Shown one piece after another: positions 22,912-33,149 of a DNA stretch of 64,000 nt. The DNA is from an uncultured Sphingomonadaceae bacterium (GTDB lineage: Bacteria > Pseudomonadota > Alphaproteobacteria > Sphingomonadales > Sphingomonadaceae). The stretch lies in assembly GCA_913060895.1 (NCBI GenBank), contig CAJXSN010000002.1, forward strand, positions 1 through 64,000. Reading direction: 5' to 3'. How positions within the stretch are numbered: the first letter of the stretch is position 1; each line of letters starts with the position of its first letter. Position numbers and translations under genes: made by a program. The notes beneath the pieces are model-generated. The model made no database searches. It was not told where the DNA came from and saw nothing but the letters and a program-made list of their open reading frames with translations.

Positions 22912-23358
22912 ATGGCAATGGCCATGCGTATTGCCATAGCCTCAGACCATGCCGCCCTCTCCATGAAAGCCGAGCTGCGCGAGTGGTTGGTCGAAATCGG
23001 ACACGAAGTTGCCGACCTTGGCCCGGATAGCGGTGACAGCGTGGATTATCCCGATTTCGGATACAAACTTGCAGGGGTCGTGGCCGATGGAACGGCAGAA
23101 TGCGGTGTCGCCCTGTGCGGCAGCGGCATCGGCATTTCCATGAGCATGAACCGCAACCCGAACATACGCTGCGCTTTGGTATCGGAGCCGCTGTCGGCAA
23201 CGCTCGCTCGTGAACACAATGATGCGAACTGCATTGCGATGGGCGCGCGGCTGACCGGCATGGATATGGCCAAAGCCTGCGTCACCGCCTTCCTCGAGAC
23301 CCAATTTGCAGGCGGCCGCCATCAGCGGCGCGTTGACAAACTCTCCAATCCTTCCTGA
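22912..23358 (+). CDS. rpiB: Ribose-5-phosphate isomerase B (RpiB/LacA family)
   Basis: Interconverts ribulose 5-phosphate and ribose 5-phosphate. 148 residues with [10 protein letters not shown] at the N-terminus, the active-site Cys69 in [14 protein letters not shown], and [30 protein letters not shown]. Three clustered ATGs (22912, 22918, 22924) precede RIAIAS. The conserved start could be the third, and the only clear GGAGGG (22889-22894) is rather far from any of them. It lies immediately before glyA (11-base gap), suggesting co-transcription. Confidence 0.9.
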   Translation: MAMAMRIAIASDHAALSMKAELREWLVEIGHEVADLGPDSGDSVDYPDFGYKLAGVVADGTAECGVALCGSGIGISMSMNRNPNIRCALVSEPLSATLAREHNDANCIAMGARLTGMDMAKACVTAFLETQFAGGRHQRRVDKLSNPS

Positions 23359-23369
23359 AGAGAACCATC

Positions 23370-24686
23370 ATGAGCACAGCCCCCGCTACGGAAACCGATA
23401 CCGACATCATGCACCGTTTCTGGCATGACGACCTAGCCGCGGCCGATCCCGCAATTGCCGAGGCAGTGCGCAACGAGCTCTCGCGCCAGCAGGACAAGAT
23501 CGAACTGATCGCCAGTGAAAATATCGCCAGCAAGGCAGTGCTGGAAGTTGCGGGAAGCGTCTTTACCAACAAATATGCCGAGGGTTATCCCGGCAAGCGG
23601 TATTATGGCGGCTGTGATTACGCGGATGTGGTCGAAACACTCGCGATCGACCGGGCCAAGGAACTGTTCGGCTGCCAGTTTGCCAACGTTCAGCCAAACA
23701 GCGGCAGCCAGATGAACCAGGCGGTTTTTCTGGCTCTGCTTCAACCCGGCGATACGTTCATGGGTCTGGACCTGAATTCCGGTGGCCATCTGACACATGG
23801 CAGCCCTGTCAATATGAGCGGAAAGTGGTTCAACCCAGTCGCCTATGGTGTGCGGCAGGACAACGAACTGATCGATATGGACACGGTCATGGCTACTGCG
23901 AAGGAGCACAAGCCAAAGCTGATTATTGCAGGCGGCACCGCCTATTCGCGCGTCTGGGACTGGGCTGCGTTCCGCAAGGTGGCGGATGAAGTCGGCGCAA
24001 TCCTGATGGTAGATATGAGCCATATTTCCGGTCTGGTTGCGGGCGGCGCTCATCCCTCCCCCTTCCCCCACGCCGATGTCGTGACCACCACGACCCACAA
24101 ATCGTTGCGCGGCCCCCGCTCGGGTGTGATCCTGTGGAATGACGAGGAATTGACCAAGCCGATCAATATGGCGGTCTTCCCCGGTATGCAGGGCGGCCCG
24201 CTGATGCACATCGTGGCCGCGAAAGCAGTCGCGTTTCTCGAAGCACTGCGTCCCGACTTCAAGACCTACGCTGCGAGCGTGGTCGATAATGCCCGCGCAC
24301 TGGCCTCCAGTCTCGAAGAAAACGGACTGCGGATTGTATCGGGCGGGACCGACAACCACTCCATGCTCGTCGATCTATCGGCCAAAGATGTGACCGGCAA
24401 AGCGGCTGAGAAGGGCCTCGACCGCGCATGGCTTACCTGTAACAAGAACGGTATTCCGTTCGACACCCGTAGCCCGTTCGTGACCAGCGGTATCCGCCTG
24501 GGCACTCCTGCCGGCACCACACGCGGCTTCGGTCCTGCGGAATTCCGCACCGTCGGCCGCCTGATTGCCGAAACCGTCGATGGCCTTGCGAAGAATGGTC
24601 CGGAAGGGGATGCTCAGGTAGAAGAAGCCGTCCGCACCCAGGTCTCCGAACTGTGTGCTGCCTTCCCCGTATATCCAGGACGATAA
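23370..24686 (+). CDS. glyA: Serine hydroxymethyltransferase
   Basis: PLP enzyme converting serine and tetrahydrofolate to glycine and methylene-THF. 438 residues. [10 protein letters not shown] and [15 protein letters not shown] are at the N-terminal side, and the PLP lysine is Lys244 in [30 protein letters not shown] lies near the C-terminus. It is second in the run rpiB-glyA-small protein-nrdR-methyltransferase, a common order upstream of nrdR in proteobacteria. Confidence 0.97.
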   Translation: MSTAPATETDTDIMHRFWHDDLAAADPAIAEAVRNELSRQQDKIELIASENIASKAVLEVAGSVFTNKYAEGYPGKRYYGGCDYADVVETLAIDRAKELFGCQFANVQPNSGSQMNQAVFLALLQPGDTFMGLDLNSGGHLTHGSPVNMSGKWFNPVAYGVRQDNELIDMDTVMATAKEHKPKLIIAGGTAYSRVWDWAAFRKVADEVGAILMVDMSHISGLVAGGAHPSPFPHADVVTTTTHKSLRGPRSGVILWNDEELTKPINMAVFPGMQGGPLMHIVAAKAVAFLEALRPDFKTYAASVVDNARALASSLEENGLRIVSGGTDNHSMLVDLSAKDVTGKAAEKGLDRAWLTCNKNGIPFDTRSPFVTSGIRLGTPAGTTRGFGPAEFRTVGRLIAETVDGLAKNGPEGDAQVEEAVRTQVSELCAAFPVYPGR

Positions 24687-24690
24687 GAGA

Positions 24691-24930
24691 ATGACCAATT
24701 CATCGAACGACCGTGACCCGCGGGGCTCTGAAAACCCGCAATGGATTGAGGATGCCAAGGCAGAAGCATCCGGCATGGCGAAAGAAGGAATGAAGCACCC
24801 TTCGACCAAGCCTGTGCTGGCGGGCGCAGCCATTGGCGGACTCGCAGGCGCATTGCTGCCTGTGATTTCACTGCCTGTAGGTATCGCTGCGGGTGCAGCC
24901 TACGCATTTTACAACCGGATAAAGCGCTGA
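24691..24930 (+). CDS. Small glycine-zipper membrane protein
   Basis: 79 residues. A polar N-terminal half (SSNDRDPRGSENPQWIEDAKAEASG) is followed by one hydrophobic segment rich in Gly/Ala (VLAGAAIGGLAGALLPVISLP, about 45-72), ending FYNRIKR. The frame runs up into glyA, but ATG 24691 lies 4 bases after the glyA stop. Its stop abuts the nrdR ATG with no gap. Function unknown; the Gly-xxx-Gly pattern suggests helix packing in the membrane. Confidence 0.65.
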   Translation: MTNSSNDRDPRGSENPQWIEDAKAEASGMAKEGMKHPSTKPVLAGAAIGGLAGALLPVISLPVGIAAGAAYAFYNRIKR

Positions 24931-25410
24931 ATGCGGTGTCCCTTCTGCGCGCACGACGACAGCCAGGTAAAAGACAGCCGTCCCGCAGAAGACAATGCTG
25001 CGATCCGGCGCCGTCGGCAATGCTCCTCCTGCGGTGCACGTTTCACTACGTTTGAACGCGTTCAGCTGCGCGAAGTCACGGTAGTGAAATCCGGGGCGGG
25101 TGCAGAAAAGGTTCGCCGTGAAATGTTCGACCGCTCCAAGCTGGAGCAGTCCATATCGCTCGCCTGCCGCAAACGCGATGTCAGTTCCGAACAGATCGAC
25201 CAGCTCGCCTCCGGTATCCAGCGGCAGGTCGAAACCACTGGCGAGAATGAAATCGCCTCGCACCGTATCGGCGAGATGGTAATGGACGGCCTGCGCCAGC
25301 TCGACAGCGTGGCTTATATTCGGTTTGCTTCGGTTTATCGCGATTTCAGCGAAGCGCGCGATTTCGAGGAATTTGCCAGCACTGTGCAGGAAGCCGCGAA
25401 GGGCGAATAG
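24931..25410 (+). CDS. nrdR: Transcriptional repressor NrdR
   Basis: Nucleotide-sensing repressor of ribonucleotide reductase genes. 159 residues. An N-terminal zinc ribbon is formed by Cys3, Cys6, Cys31 and Cys34, with the [17 protein letters not shown] signature. An ATP-cone domain follows ([23 protein letters not shown] and FASVYRDF). Next to glyA, a widespread arrangement. Its own NrdR boxes were not searched for systematically. Confidence 0.95.
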   Translation: MRCPFCAHDDSQVKDSRPAEDNAAIRRRRQCSSCGARFTTFERVQLREVTVVKSGAGAEKVRREMFDRSKLEQSISLACRKRDVSSEQIDQLASGIQRQVETTGENEIASHRIGEMVMDGLRQLDSVAYIRFASVYRDFSEARDFEEFASTVQEAAKGE

Positions 25411-25413
25411 CGG

Positions 25414-26166
25414 ATGCCAAACAAGCCCATTATAGTGCTGGTCCGCCCTCAGCTGGGCGAAAATATCGGCAAGGCTGCACGGGCCATGCGCAATTTTGGT
25501 CTGACCGAAATGCGGTTGGTCGCCCCGCGCGATGGCTGGCCCAACCCATCTGCAGGCCCCTCCGCTTCTGGCGCGGACGATGTGCTGAATGGCGCCAAAG
25601 TCTATGACACCACCGCCGAAGCCGTTGGCGATTGCGCGATGGTGTATGCAACTACGGTGCGCAAACGCGGCGTTACCAAGCCGGTTGTCACACCCGAACA
25701 GGCGGCAACCGAAATCCATTCCGCACAGGGGCTGTCGGCCATAATGTTCGGCCCGGAACGTTCCGGTCTGGACGCCGCAGACGTGGCTCTTGCCCGCGCG
25801 ATACTGACCGTTCCGATCGATCCCGATTTTGGTTCGCTCAATCTGGCACAGGCCGTTATCCTGTGCGCGTATGAGTGGTCGAAAGGCGTCGCTCTTTCCC
25901 AGCCCCCACGCGAAGAATTACTCCCCCCTGCGCCGCAGGAGGAGCTGGAGGGACTGATCGGCCAACTGGACGCGATGCTTGAACCGCGCGGCTATTTTCT
26001 GCCCGAAGCCCGTTCCGAAGTGACCCGCCGCACGCTGCGTACCGTGTTGACCAAACCGGGCTGGAACAGTCTGGAGGTGCGTACTCTTCGCGGGGTACTC
26101 AGCCGGATTGGCCGTGCCCCGCGCGTTACCGATACGGATTACAACGACGGCGATCAGGTCTCGTAA
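25414..26166 (+). CDS. TrmJ-like SPOUT RNA methyltransferase
   Basis: 250 residues. SpoU/TrmH fold with VRPQLGENIGKAARAMRNFG (motif 1), IMFGPERSGL (motif 2) and IPIDP-type VPIDPDFGSLNLAQAVILCAYE (motif 3, the trefoil-knot SAM site). A C-terminal helical extension is typical of TrmJ, which 2'-O-methylates position 32 of tRNAs. I favour TrmJ by length and motifs but the target is not provable here. It starts 3 bases after nrdR. Confidence 0.85.
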   Translation: MPNKPIIVLVRPQLGENIGKAARAMRNFGLTEMRLVAPRDGWPNPSAGPSASGADDVLNGAKVYDTTAEAVGDCAMVYATTVRKRGVTKPVVTPEQAATEIHSAQGLSAIMFGPERSGLDAADVALARAILTVPIDPDFGSLNLAQAVILCAYEWSKGVALSQPPREELLPPAPQEELEGLIGQLDAMLEPRGYFLPEARSEVTRRTLRTVLTKPGWNSLEVRTLRGVLSRIGRAPRVTDTDYNDGDQVS

Positions 26167-26193
26167 CTTAATCGGTGGATCTACTTCCGGGTT

Positions 26194-26502
26194 TCAGCCG
26201 CGGGTTCTATCCCATTCGTTCAGTTCGTAAGTAATCGACGTTTCGACCAGTTTTTCCCAAACTTCGCCCAATGCCTGTGACGGAAGGTTACGTTCTGCGG
26301 CATCCGCCACCACATTATCGATGACCTGTTTCTTGCGCCCTTCGTCGCGCACCGTGTCCCGGCTCGGTTTGATCCGTGCCGCCGCCCGCATATAGCCAAA
26401 GCGGCGATCCAGCAGGGCCATCAATTCACGGTCGGTCGCATCCACTCCGGCGCGCACATCCAGCATGGTTTCACAATGGTCAGGCAGTCGAATATCGTTC
26501 AT
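26194..26502 (-). CDS. Chorismate mutase (AroQ class)
   Basis: Converts chorismate to prephenate for phenylalanine and tyrosine. 102 residues, all helical. It has the AroQ pattern: [30 protein letters not shown] (Arg and Lys contacts), [19 protein letters not shown] and [16 protein letters not shown]. The start at 26502 has only a weak AAGG; 26466 is an alternative shorter start. It is convergent with the methyltransferase gene and divergent from rpsD (241-base gap, no other gene seen). Confidence 0.85.
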   Translation of the reverse strand: MNDIRLPDHCETMLDVRAGVDATDRELMALLDRRFGYMRAAARIKPSRDTVRDEGRKKQVIDNVVADAAERNLPSQALGEVWEKLVETSITYELNEWDRTRG

Positions 26503-26743
26503 GGAGGGTGCCTTGGCGAGCGGACGGCGATTTGTCGAGCGGATAGGTCCGCAACGCTTGCATTTCTCCCTCTGTCCGCTATTCGGCGCGCTCACTTCGG
26601 CAATGCGGCTGTCAGCAGCTGCACCCGATTGGCCCCGCATCCCGGTGAAGCGGTGGCCGCATACGGCAAAATCGGCTGTGTGGTGCGAACCGGGTTCAAC
26701 GGGGCGGCAATCGGCAGCTCCAGGCAAATCGAAGGAATACACT

Positions 26744-27358
26744 ATGTCGAAGCGTAAAGCATCGAAGCACAAACTTGATCGCCGTATGGGCGAGAACATT
26801 TGGGGTCGCCCCAACTCTCCCGTCAACAAGCGTGCTTATGGTCCGGGCCAACACGGTCAACGCCGCAAGAGCAAGGTTTCCGACTTTGGTCTCCAACTGC
26901 GGGCCAAGCAGAAGCTGAAGGGCTATTACGGCGATGTGACCGAGAAGCAGTTCCGCCGCACTTACAAGGAAGCGGCCAGCATCAAGGGCGATACCGGCCA
27001 GAATCTGATCGGTCTGCTTGAGCAGCGTCTGGACATGATCGTCTACCGTGCCAAGTTCGCCCCCACGATCTTCTCCGCCCGTCAGATTGTCAGCCACGGC
27101 CACATTCTGGTCAATGGCGTGAAGTGCAACGTGGCATCGCGCCGCGTAAAGGTTGGCGACGTCGTATCGCTGGGCACGAAAGCGCAGGAAATGGCCCTCG
27201 TGATTGAGGCGCAGAGCCTGCCCGAGCGTGAAATTCCCGATTATGTCGTTCCCGATGGCAACGAGAAGGTTACCTTCACCCGCGTGCCGAAGCTGGACGA
27301 GGTTCCCTACCCCGTCACGATGGAACCAAATCTCGTGGTCGAATTCTACTCGCGCTGA
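26744..27358 (+). CDS. rpsD: 30S ribosomal protein S4
   Basis: Primary 16S rRNA-binding protein and assembly nucleator. 204 residues, [21 protein letters not shown] to the end. The S4 RNA-binding domain lies at about 93-155 ([31 protein letters not shown]). The frame is open upstream to 26465, but only ATG 26744, after GAAGGA, gives the family start. It is monocistronic, ended by a strong terminator. Confidence 0.97.
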   Translation: MSKRKASKHKLDRRMGENIWGRPNSPVNKRAYGPGQHGQRRKSKVSDFGLQLRAKQKLKGYYGDVTEKQFRRTYKEAASIKGDTGQNLIGLLEQRLDMIVYRAKFAPTIFSARQIVSHGHILVNGVKCNVASRRVKVGDVVSLGTKAQEMALVIEAQSLPEREIPDYVVPDGNEKVTFTRVPKLDEVPYPVTMEPNLVVEFYSR

Positions 27359-27375
27359 TCGACGCATCGCGAAAC

Positions 27376-27409
27376 AAAAAGGGCGGCCTTCGCGGGCCGC
27401 CCTTTTTTT
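27376..27409 (+). terminator. Rho-independent terminator of rpsD
   Basis: AAAAAGGGCGGCC / GGGCCGCCCTTTTTTT hairpin, 18 bases after the rpsD stop, with a run of seven T. Nearly the same stem as the one after rpoD. Confidence 0.93.
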
Positions 27410-27442
27410 GTTTATGCGTCACTGGCCCCGAATAATGCGGTA

Positions 27443-28576
27443 TCAGTTGCGTCGGTAGCGGCGGACGAACGTGGCCTGAAAATCGGCGAATGCACCCTCT
27501 GCGATCGCATCGCGCATCGCCTGCATCAGCTGCTGATAAAAGCCTATATTGTGTTCGGTCATGAGTATCGCGCCCAGCATCTCTCCTGACCGGACGAGAT
27601 GATGCAAATAGGCGCGGCTGTATTTGGTGCAGATGGGGCAGTGGCAATCGTCATCCAGCGGTCCGGTATCTTCTGCGAAACGGGCGTTGCGGATGTTAAG
27701 CGGCCCGTTCCAGGTGAAGGCCTGGCCGTTGCGCCCCGAACGTGTCGGCAATACGCAATCGAACATATCCACTCCGCGCGCTACCGCACCGACCAGATCG
27801 TCCGGCTTGCCAACACCCATTAGATAGCGCGGGCAATCGGCGGGCAGTTGGTCCGCCGCATAGTCCAGCACGCCGAACATCGCCTCCTGCCCCTCGCCCA
27901 CGGCCAGACCGCCAATAGCGTACCCATCGAAACCGATCTCTGTCAGCGCCTGCGCGCTTGCCCCACGCAGACCCTGATCCAGCGCACCCTGCTGGATACC
28001 GAAAAGTGCGGAGCTCGTTGCGTGCTGTTCGCCTGAATCGAACCCGTCGCGACTACGTTTGGCCCATCGCATAGACATCTCCATGCTTTTGGCAATTTCG
28101 TCTCGCGGCCGGTCGGCGCGGGGGCATTCGTCGAAAGCCATAACAATGTCCGAGCCCAGCAGGCGCTGGATTTCCATGCTCCGTTCAGGCGTCAGCATAT
28201 GCTTCGAACCATCCAGGTGGCTGCGAAATTCCACCCCTTCCTCGGTCAGTTTGTTGAGGTCGGACAGGCTCATCACCTGATAGCCGCCGCTATCGGTCAG
28301 GATCGGGCGATCCCATTTCATAAAGTCGTGCAGCCCCCCCAGACGTGCGACCCGCTCGGCCCCTGGCCGCAGCATTAGATGGTAGGTGTTTCCCAGAATA
28401 ATATCCGCACCGGCTGCGCGGACGGCTTCCGGCTTCATCGCTTTTACTGTGGCGGCTGTGCCTACCGGCATGAAGGCTGGCGTCCGGATATCGCCGCGCT
28501 GCATCGCGATCATACCGGTCCGCGCCTTGCCATCGGTGGCATGGAGGGTGAATTCGAAACGGGGTTTGGCCGTCAT
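27443..28576 (-). CDS. tgt: Queuine tRNA-ribosyltransferase (TGT)
   Basis: Exchanges guanine 34 of Asp, Asn, His and Tyr tRNAs for preQ1. 377 residues. Motifs are [10 protein letters not shown] (substrate pocket), [13 protein letters not shown], and the nucleophile region [18 protein letters not shown]. The zinc site is [17 protein letters not shown]. It lies at the end of the minus-strand array that also contains queA, the later enzyme of queuosine synthesis. Confidence 0.96.
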   Translation of the reverse strand: MTAKPRFEFTLHATDGKARTGMIAMQRGDIRTPAFMPVGTAATVKAMKPEAVRAAGADIILGNTYHLMLRPGAERVARLGGLHDFMKWDRPILTDSGGYQVMSLSDLNKLTEEGVEFRSHLDGSKHMLTPERSMEIQRLLGSDIVMAFDECPRADRPRDEIAKSMEMSMRWAKRSRDGFDSGEQHATSSALFGIQQGALDQGLRGASAQALTEIGFDGYAIGGLAVGEGQEAMFGVLDYAADQLPADCPRYLMGVGKPDDLVGAVARGVDMFDCVLPTRSGRNGQAFTWNGPLNIRNARFAEDTGPLDDDCHCPICTKYSRAYLHHLVRSGEMLGAILMTEHNIGFYQQLMQAMRDAIAEGAFADFQATFVRRYRRN

Positions 28577-28579
28577 CGT

Positions 28580-29533
28580 TCAGAAGCCATAGATCAGGGT
28601 GAAGCGGGATAGGGTGTCGGTCGATTCAGAACCTGCGGGCGGGTCGCTTTCGTAATCGACCTGGTAAGAAAATCGTGTCGACACATCGTTGCTCACTTTG
28701 AACTGCAAACCGGTGATGAAATTCAGCGAGGTGTTGGCCGAATCTACGATCAACACGGCGCTAGAACCGCCCCCTCCCTCTGACACAGCGTTCGCATCCT
28801 GAGTGAACTTGATCCGGTCAGTGATTTGCCAGTCGAAATCGAGACCGACCAGTCCGGCGAGATTGCTGTCGCTTGTGCCATCGACAAATTCCGTTTTGCG
28901 TAAAGTCGGGCCAGCTTTGACAGATAGTGTCATCGGCGGGCCATCGAGAATGGTGTAGCCGATACCGGCAGAAAGCGAATAGCGCGCATTGAAGCCCTGA
29001 AACCGGTCGCGCTCATATTGGGCCAGGCCATAGGTGAAAAAGCCGTCATCGATCTGGTATCGCGGTTCGTAGGCGGCGAAATACTGTTCGCGCGTGGTCA
29101 CTCCGTTGCTGCGCTGGTAATCGACGCGACCACGCAGTTCGTGGCTCCAGTCGATACCATCACGCTCAAGCTGGATTGCCGCGCTGATCCCGGTATTGCT
29201 GCTGTTGCCGGTGGCGCGGAAGGCACCCAGTTCGCCCTTGCCCGACCAATTGTCCAAAATGCCGGCGGAGCGAAGAGCCTGCTCTTCTTCAATCGCGGCA
29301 AGCGCTGCGATCTTTGTCTGGTCTGTGTCGAATGCCGTACGCAATGCGCGGATTTCCGCCACATCGTCGGGATTGGTCTGCTTGGCTATTTCAACAATAG
29401 TGGCCACCTTCTTTGGGTCGCCACTGGCAATGGCCGCGTCTATCATCGCGCGCACAGGGTCGGGCAGCTGGGCATGGCCGGCCACAGGCGCTGTCAGCGC
29501 ACTGACAGCAACGGCAATAGTAAGAATACGCAT
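28580..29533 (-). CDS. DUF481 outer-membrane beta-barrel protein
   Basis: 317 residues. Signal peptide of about 22 residues (cleavage after GHA). A helical N-terminal part follows (about 25-90, PDPVRAMIDAAIASGDPKKVATIVEIAKQ). The C-terminal 220 residues of alternating strands match DUF481/YdiY (GKGELGAFRATGNSSNTG, then paired strands, ending in F as outer-membrane barrels do). Function unknown. It lies between the ABC permease (18-base gap) and tgt (3-base gap), so it belongs to this operon. Confidence 0.8.
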   Translation of the reverse strand: MRILTIAVAVSALTAPVAGHAQLPDPVRAMIDAAIASGDPKKVATIVEIAKQTNPDDVAEIRALRTAFDTDQTKIAALAAIEEEQALRSAGILDNWSGKGELGAFRATGNSSNTGISAAIQLERDGIDWSHELRGRVDYQRSNGVTTREQYFAAYEPRYQIDDGFFTYGLAQYERDRFQGFNARYSLSAGIGYTILDGPPMTLSVKAGPTLRKTEFVDGTSDSNLAGLVGLDFDWQITDRIKFTQDANAVSEGGGGSSAVLIVDSANTSLNFITGLQFKVSNDVSTRFSYQVDYESDPPAGSESTDTLSRFTLIYGF

Positions 29534-29551
29534 GGCGCGGCTGCTAGCGGC

Positions 29552-30322
29552 TCATGCGCGCAATCGCCACCCTGTGCGAAAGATGAAGGTGATGATGGCC
29601 ACGCAGATGGCGAGGAAGCCCAGTGTCAGGCCAAACGATATCTCTATAGGAACGTCTGCGCTTCCGTAAAATGTCCAGCGCAGACCGCTGACCAGATAGA
29701 CAATAGGATTGAACAGCGCAGCGGCCCGCCACGGATCGGGCAGCATATCAATTGAGTAAAATGTTCCACCCAGGAAGGTAAGTGGCAGCAGGATCAGTTG
29801 GGGGATAATGCCCAGTTTCTCAAAACTGTCGGCCCAAATGCCCAGAATAAATCCGAACAGGCTGAAACTGGCCGCGACCAGCATGATGTAGAATACCGCC
29901 AGTACCGGATGGGCAATGGAATAATCCACGAACAAGGTAGCTGTCGCAAGGATGATCGCTGCCAGTATCAGCGATTTTGTCGCTGCTGCCCCGACAAACC
30001 CGACCAGCGTTTCCGCTACGCCTATTGGCGCGGAGAGCAGTTCGTAAATCGTGCCTGTGAAGCGCGGCATATAAATGCCGAAGCTGGCATTGGAGGTGCT
30101 TTCGCTCAGCAGTGTCAGCAGCAGCAGGCCGGGAACGATGAACGCGCCGTAATCCACTCCGCCAAGATCGGGCATACGTCCGCCAATGGCGGCACCGAAA
30201 ACGATAAAATAGAGCGAGGTGGTGAGCACCGGCGCAAGGATCGACTGGAACGCGGTACGTAAAGCGCGGTACAGCTCACGCTGGTAAATGGCCCTCATGC
30301 TACGGAAGTTGAATCCCATCAT
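29552..30322 (-). CDS. ABC-2 type transporter permease
   Basis: 256 residues (255 from the second ATG). Six hydrophobic segments; PFAM ABC-2 features such as FMSAIYQREL-type N-terminus (here MRAIYQRELYRALRTAFQSILAPVL) and PLTFLGGTFYSIDMLPDPWRAAALFNPIVYLVSGLRW. That last signature is typical of NodJ/daunorubicin-type export permeases. ATGATG at 30322-30317 overlaps the stop of the ATPase gene, so the two are coupled. Confidence 0.9.
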   Translation of the reverse strand: MMGFNFRSMRAIYQRELYRALRTAFQSILAPVLTTSLYFIVFGAAIGGRMPDLGGVDYGAFIVPGLLLLTLLSESTSNASFGIYMPRFTGTIYELLSAPIGVAETLVGFVGAAATKSLILAAIILATATLFVDYSIAHPVLAVFYIMLVAASFSLFGFILGIWADSFEKLGIIPQLILLPLTFLGGTFYSIDMLPDPWRAAALFNPIVYLVSGLRWTFYGSADVPIEISFGLTLGFLAICVAIITFIFRTGWRLRA

Positions 30323-31266
30323 GCCGCTTCTCCCGCGTCGTTCTCGACCAGACCCACGAAGATATCTTCCAGGCTGCTTTCACGGATTTCGATACCGACA
30401 TAATCGATATCGGCGCGGACCAGTGCCTTGGTCAGTCCGGCGACTTCTGCACGGCCCTTGCCCGATCCGTCACCGCCGCGATAACAAAGCTTGGATCCAC
30501 CGTTCTCGAGAGTCACAGGGAAATCTTTCAGGGCAAGCGGTAGCTGCGCCAGTGGCACGGCCAGAGTGATAACGGCTTCGGTGGTGCCGAGGCGTTGCAT
30601 CATCGCATTCTTATCGTCCACCATCAGGACTTTCCCTTTGCGAATAACCCCCACCCGGTCAGCCATTTCTTCGGCTTCCTCGATATAGTGAGTGGTGAGG
30701 ATGATCGTCGTCCCGCGCTCCCGCATTTCCCCGATCAGCCGCCACATATCCTTGCGCAGTTCCACGTCCACCCCTGCTGTCGGTTCATCCAGGAACAGGA
30801 GGTCGGGCTCGTGTGCCATTGCCTTGGCAATCAGCACGCGGCGTTTCATTCCACCCGATAGAGCACGGATCTGTTCGTCACGTTTGTCCCACAGGCTGAG
30901 GCTGCGCAGCACTTCCTCGATCCGTGCCTTGTCGGGAGCCAGACCGAACAAGCCGCGTGAATAGGAGACCGCGCGGTGCACAGGTTCGAACATATCGGTC
31001 GAGAGTTCCTGCGGCACCAGACCAATTCGTGCCCGGGCGCTGCGCCAGTTGTTGCGGATATTGTCGCCGAACACCTCGATGGTGCCAGAGGTCGGCGTCA
31101 CCAAACCGCAGACGGCACCGATCAAGGTGGTCTTTCCGGCTCCATTCGGGCCAAGCAGTGCAAATATCTCGCCCCTGCGGATGGTCAGATCGACATTGTT
31201 CATGGCGGTCAGGCCACCGGGATATGTCTTGGTCAGCCCGGACAGGCGAAGAATAATGTCATCCAT
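30319..31266 (-). CDS. ABC exporter ATP-binding protein
   Basis: 315 residues. Walker A GPNGAGKTT near 40-48, signature LSGGMKRRV near 138, Walker B LLFLDEPTAGVD and the switch His in LTTHYIEEAEEMADR. The C-terminal about 90 residues are the regulatory tail usual in ABC-2 exporters (DrrA/CcmA type). ATG 31266 follows directly on queA (7 bases after its stop). The longer frame to 31377 is inside queA. Substrate unknown. Confidence 0.92.
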   Translation of the reverse strand: MDDIILRLSGLTKTYPGGLTAMNNVDLTIRRGEIFALLGPNGAGKTTLIGAVCGLVTPTSGTIEVFGDNIRNNWRSARARIGLVPQELSTDMFEPVHRAVSYSRGLFGLAPDKARIEEVLRSLSLWDKRDEQIRALSGGMKRRVLIAKAMAHEPDLLFLDEPTAGVDVELRKDMWRLIGEMRERGTTIILTTHYIEEAEEMADRVGVIRKGKVLMVDDKNAMMQRLGTTEAVITLAVPLAQLPLALKDFPVTLENGGSKLCYRGGDGSGKGRAEVAGLTKALVRADIDYVGIEIRESSLEDIFVGLVENDAGEAA

Positions 31267-31273
31267 TCCGCGC

Positions 31274-32302
31274 TCATGGCAGCAGCAGAGACGAATCTCC
31301 ATAGCTGTAAAAACGATACCCTTCCGCAATGGCATGGGCATAGACATCCGTGATGCGTTTTCGCCCGGCCAGCGCACTGACCAGCATCATCAGGGTCGAT
31401 TTTGGCAGGTGAAAATTGGTCATCAAGCCATCGACGGCGCGAAAGTTATATCCCGGCGTGATAAAAATAGAGGTATCGCCTTCGAAGGGCCGGACCATTC
31501 CGCTGTCATCCGCTGCGCTCTCCAGCAAACGCAGCGATGTCGTGCCCACTGCGACAAGACGGTTGCCCCGCGTACGCACGCCGTTCAGCCGGTCGGCAGT
31601 TGCTGCGTCGATCCGTCCCCATTCGGCGTGCATCTGGTGATCGTCCGTATCGTCAGCCTTCACCGGCAGGAATGTGCCTGCGCCGACATGCAGGGTGAGC
31701 GTTTCACGCTGCACGCCGCGCGCATCCAGCGCCGCGAGCAGTTCAGGCGTGAAATGCAGTGCAGCGGTTGGCGCCGCGACCGCACCGTCTTCCTCGGCAA
31801 AAATGGTCTGGTAATCCTCGCGGTCCCGCTCGTCGGTCGGGCGCTTGCCAGCGATATAGGGGGGGAGTGGCATGGTCCCTGCCCGTTCCAGCAACAGTTC
31901 GACAGGTTCTTCGCCTTCGAACGCGAGTGTCCAGCTACCATCGGCAGCCCGGGCTTCGGCGCGCGCATAAACATCGGCGCCGAAATCAATTCTGTCGTCA
32001 TCGCGCAAGCGCTTGGCATTGCGAACGAAAGCTTGCCAGCGGCGCAGATCAAGCCTTTTGTGAAGAGTCGCGCCGATAGTCGCTTCCCCTCGTTTGCCAG
32101 TCAGCTGCGCGGGAATGACGCGGGTATCGTTGAACACCAGCACATCGCCCGGCTCCAGCAGGTCGGGCAGATCGGCTACAGATTTGTCAGACAGCGGATC
32201 CTGCCCTCGCGCCACCAGCATCCGCGCAGAATCCCGCGGAAATGCCGGGCGCAGGGCGATAAGATCTGTCGGGAGTTCGAAGTCGAACAGGTCGACGCGC
32301 AT
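31274..32302 (-). CDS. queA: S-adenosylmethionine:tRNA ribosyltransferase-isomerase
   Basis: Adds the epoxy-cyclopentanediol precursor from SAM to preQ1-tRNA in queuosine synthesis. 342 residues, starting [19 protein letters not shown]. It has [41 protein letters not shown] and [16 protein letters not shown], all family hallmarks. It is separated from tgt by the ABC exporter and DUF481 genes but on the same strand in a closely spaced array. Confidence 0.96.
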   Translation of the reverse strand: MRVDLFDFELPTDLIALRPAFPRDSARMLVARGQDPLSDKSVADLPDLLEPGDVLVFNDTRVIPAQLTGKRGEATIGATLHKRLDLRRWQAFVRNAKRLRDDDRIDFGADVYARAEARAADGSWTLAFEGEEPVELLLERAGTMPLPPYIAGKRPTDERDREDYQTIFAEEDGAVAAPTAALHFTPELLAALDARGVQRETLTLHVGAGTFLPVKADDTDDHQMHAEWGRIDAATADRLNGVRTRGNRLVAVGTTSLRLLESAADDSGMVRPFEGDTSIFITPGYNFRAVDGLMTNFHLPKSTLMMLVSALAGRKRITDVYAHAIAEGYRFYSYGDSSLLLP

Positions 32303-32346
32303 ATGGCTGCTCCCGATCCCCGGACTGGCCGGGTTTCAAACCAGAT

Positions 32347-33033
32347 TTATTCGCTGAGCGGGGCGTTCAGATCATCGACGCTGACGCCATCGAAACCGGG
32401 CGCGTTCTGCTCAGGAACAGCGACGGGCATCGGCGCGGGCACCGGCTTGTTGTCGCTGGCGATGGATGCTTGCAGGATACGTGTGGGGTTCGCAGGTGGC
32501 TCGCCCCGCTCAATGGCATCGGCCGCATCCATGCCCGAAATGACCCGGCCAAAATTGGTGTATTTGTTGTCGAGCGAGAAGCGCGGATAGAATACGATGA
32601 AGAACTGGCTGTTCGCGCTGTCTTCGCTCTGCGCGCGTGCCATTGAGACCGTGCCGCGCAGATGGGCGACCTTGTTGAATTCCGCTTCCAGGTCAGGAAG
32701 CTGCGAGCCGCCCTGACCCGTACCGGTCGGATCGCCGGTCTGCGCCATAAAGCCATCGATAACGCGGTGAAAAATCACCCCGTCGTAAAAGCCCTGCCGG
32801 GTCAATGTCTTCACCCGCTCCACATGGGACGGCGCCCAATCCGGCATCAGGCGGATGGCAACCCGGCCACCATTGCTGAGATCGAGGAGGAGCACATTTT
32901 CACGGTCTTCGGCAGCATTGAAATTGACCTTCGCAAACACCCGCGGTGCGGCGGGGGCTTCGGCTTCCTGCGCGGCAGCGGGTGTCAGAGTGAGCGCGGC
33001 GAAAGCACCGGCAGCTAGAAGGCGTTTGAACAT
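32347..33033 (-). CDS. Periplasmic cyclophilin-type peptidyl-prolyl isomerase
   Basis: 228 residues. Signal peptide MFKRLLAAGAFAALTLTPAAA, then a cyclophilin domain with FYDGVIFHRVIDGFMAQTGDPTGTGQGG (catalytic Arg in FHRVI) and MARAQSEDSANSQFFIVF. A Pro-rich C-terminal tail ends the protein. It assists folding of exported proteins. Start 33033 is chosen for the signal peptide; the frame extends slightly upstream. Confidence 0.92.
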   Translation of the reverse strand: MFKRLLAAGAFAALTLTPAAAQEAEAPAAPRVFAKVNFNAAEDRENVLLLDLSNGGRVAIRLMPDWAPSHVERVKTLTRQGFYDGVIFHRVIDGFMAQTGDPTGTGQGGSQLPDLEAEFNKVAHLRGTVSMARAQSEDSANSQFFIVFYPRFSLDNKYTNFGRVISGMDAADAIERGEPPANPTRILQASIASDNKPVPAPMPVAVPEQNAPGFDGVSVDDLNAPLSE

Positions 33034-33149
33034 GAAAAGGGCAAGTCCTGAATATGTGCTGTTGTTATGCCGCAAGCGTCTAGCGATCACGCCCTGTCAC
33101 TTCAATGAATGTAGATCACTGGAAGCCCAAGACGGCGAGAGCTTGTTCG

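Noticed and set aside
23433-24359. 308-codon open frame antisense to glyA
   Set aside because: Shadow of glyA, no family resemblance.
26465-26743. N-terminal extension of rpsD
   Set aside because: S4 begins [10 protein letters not shown]; the extension overlaps the chorismate mutase start region and has no S4 homology.
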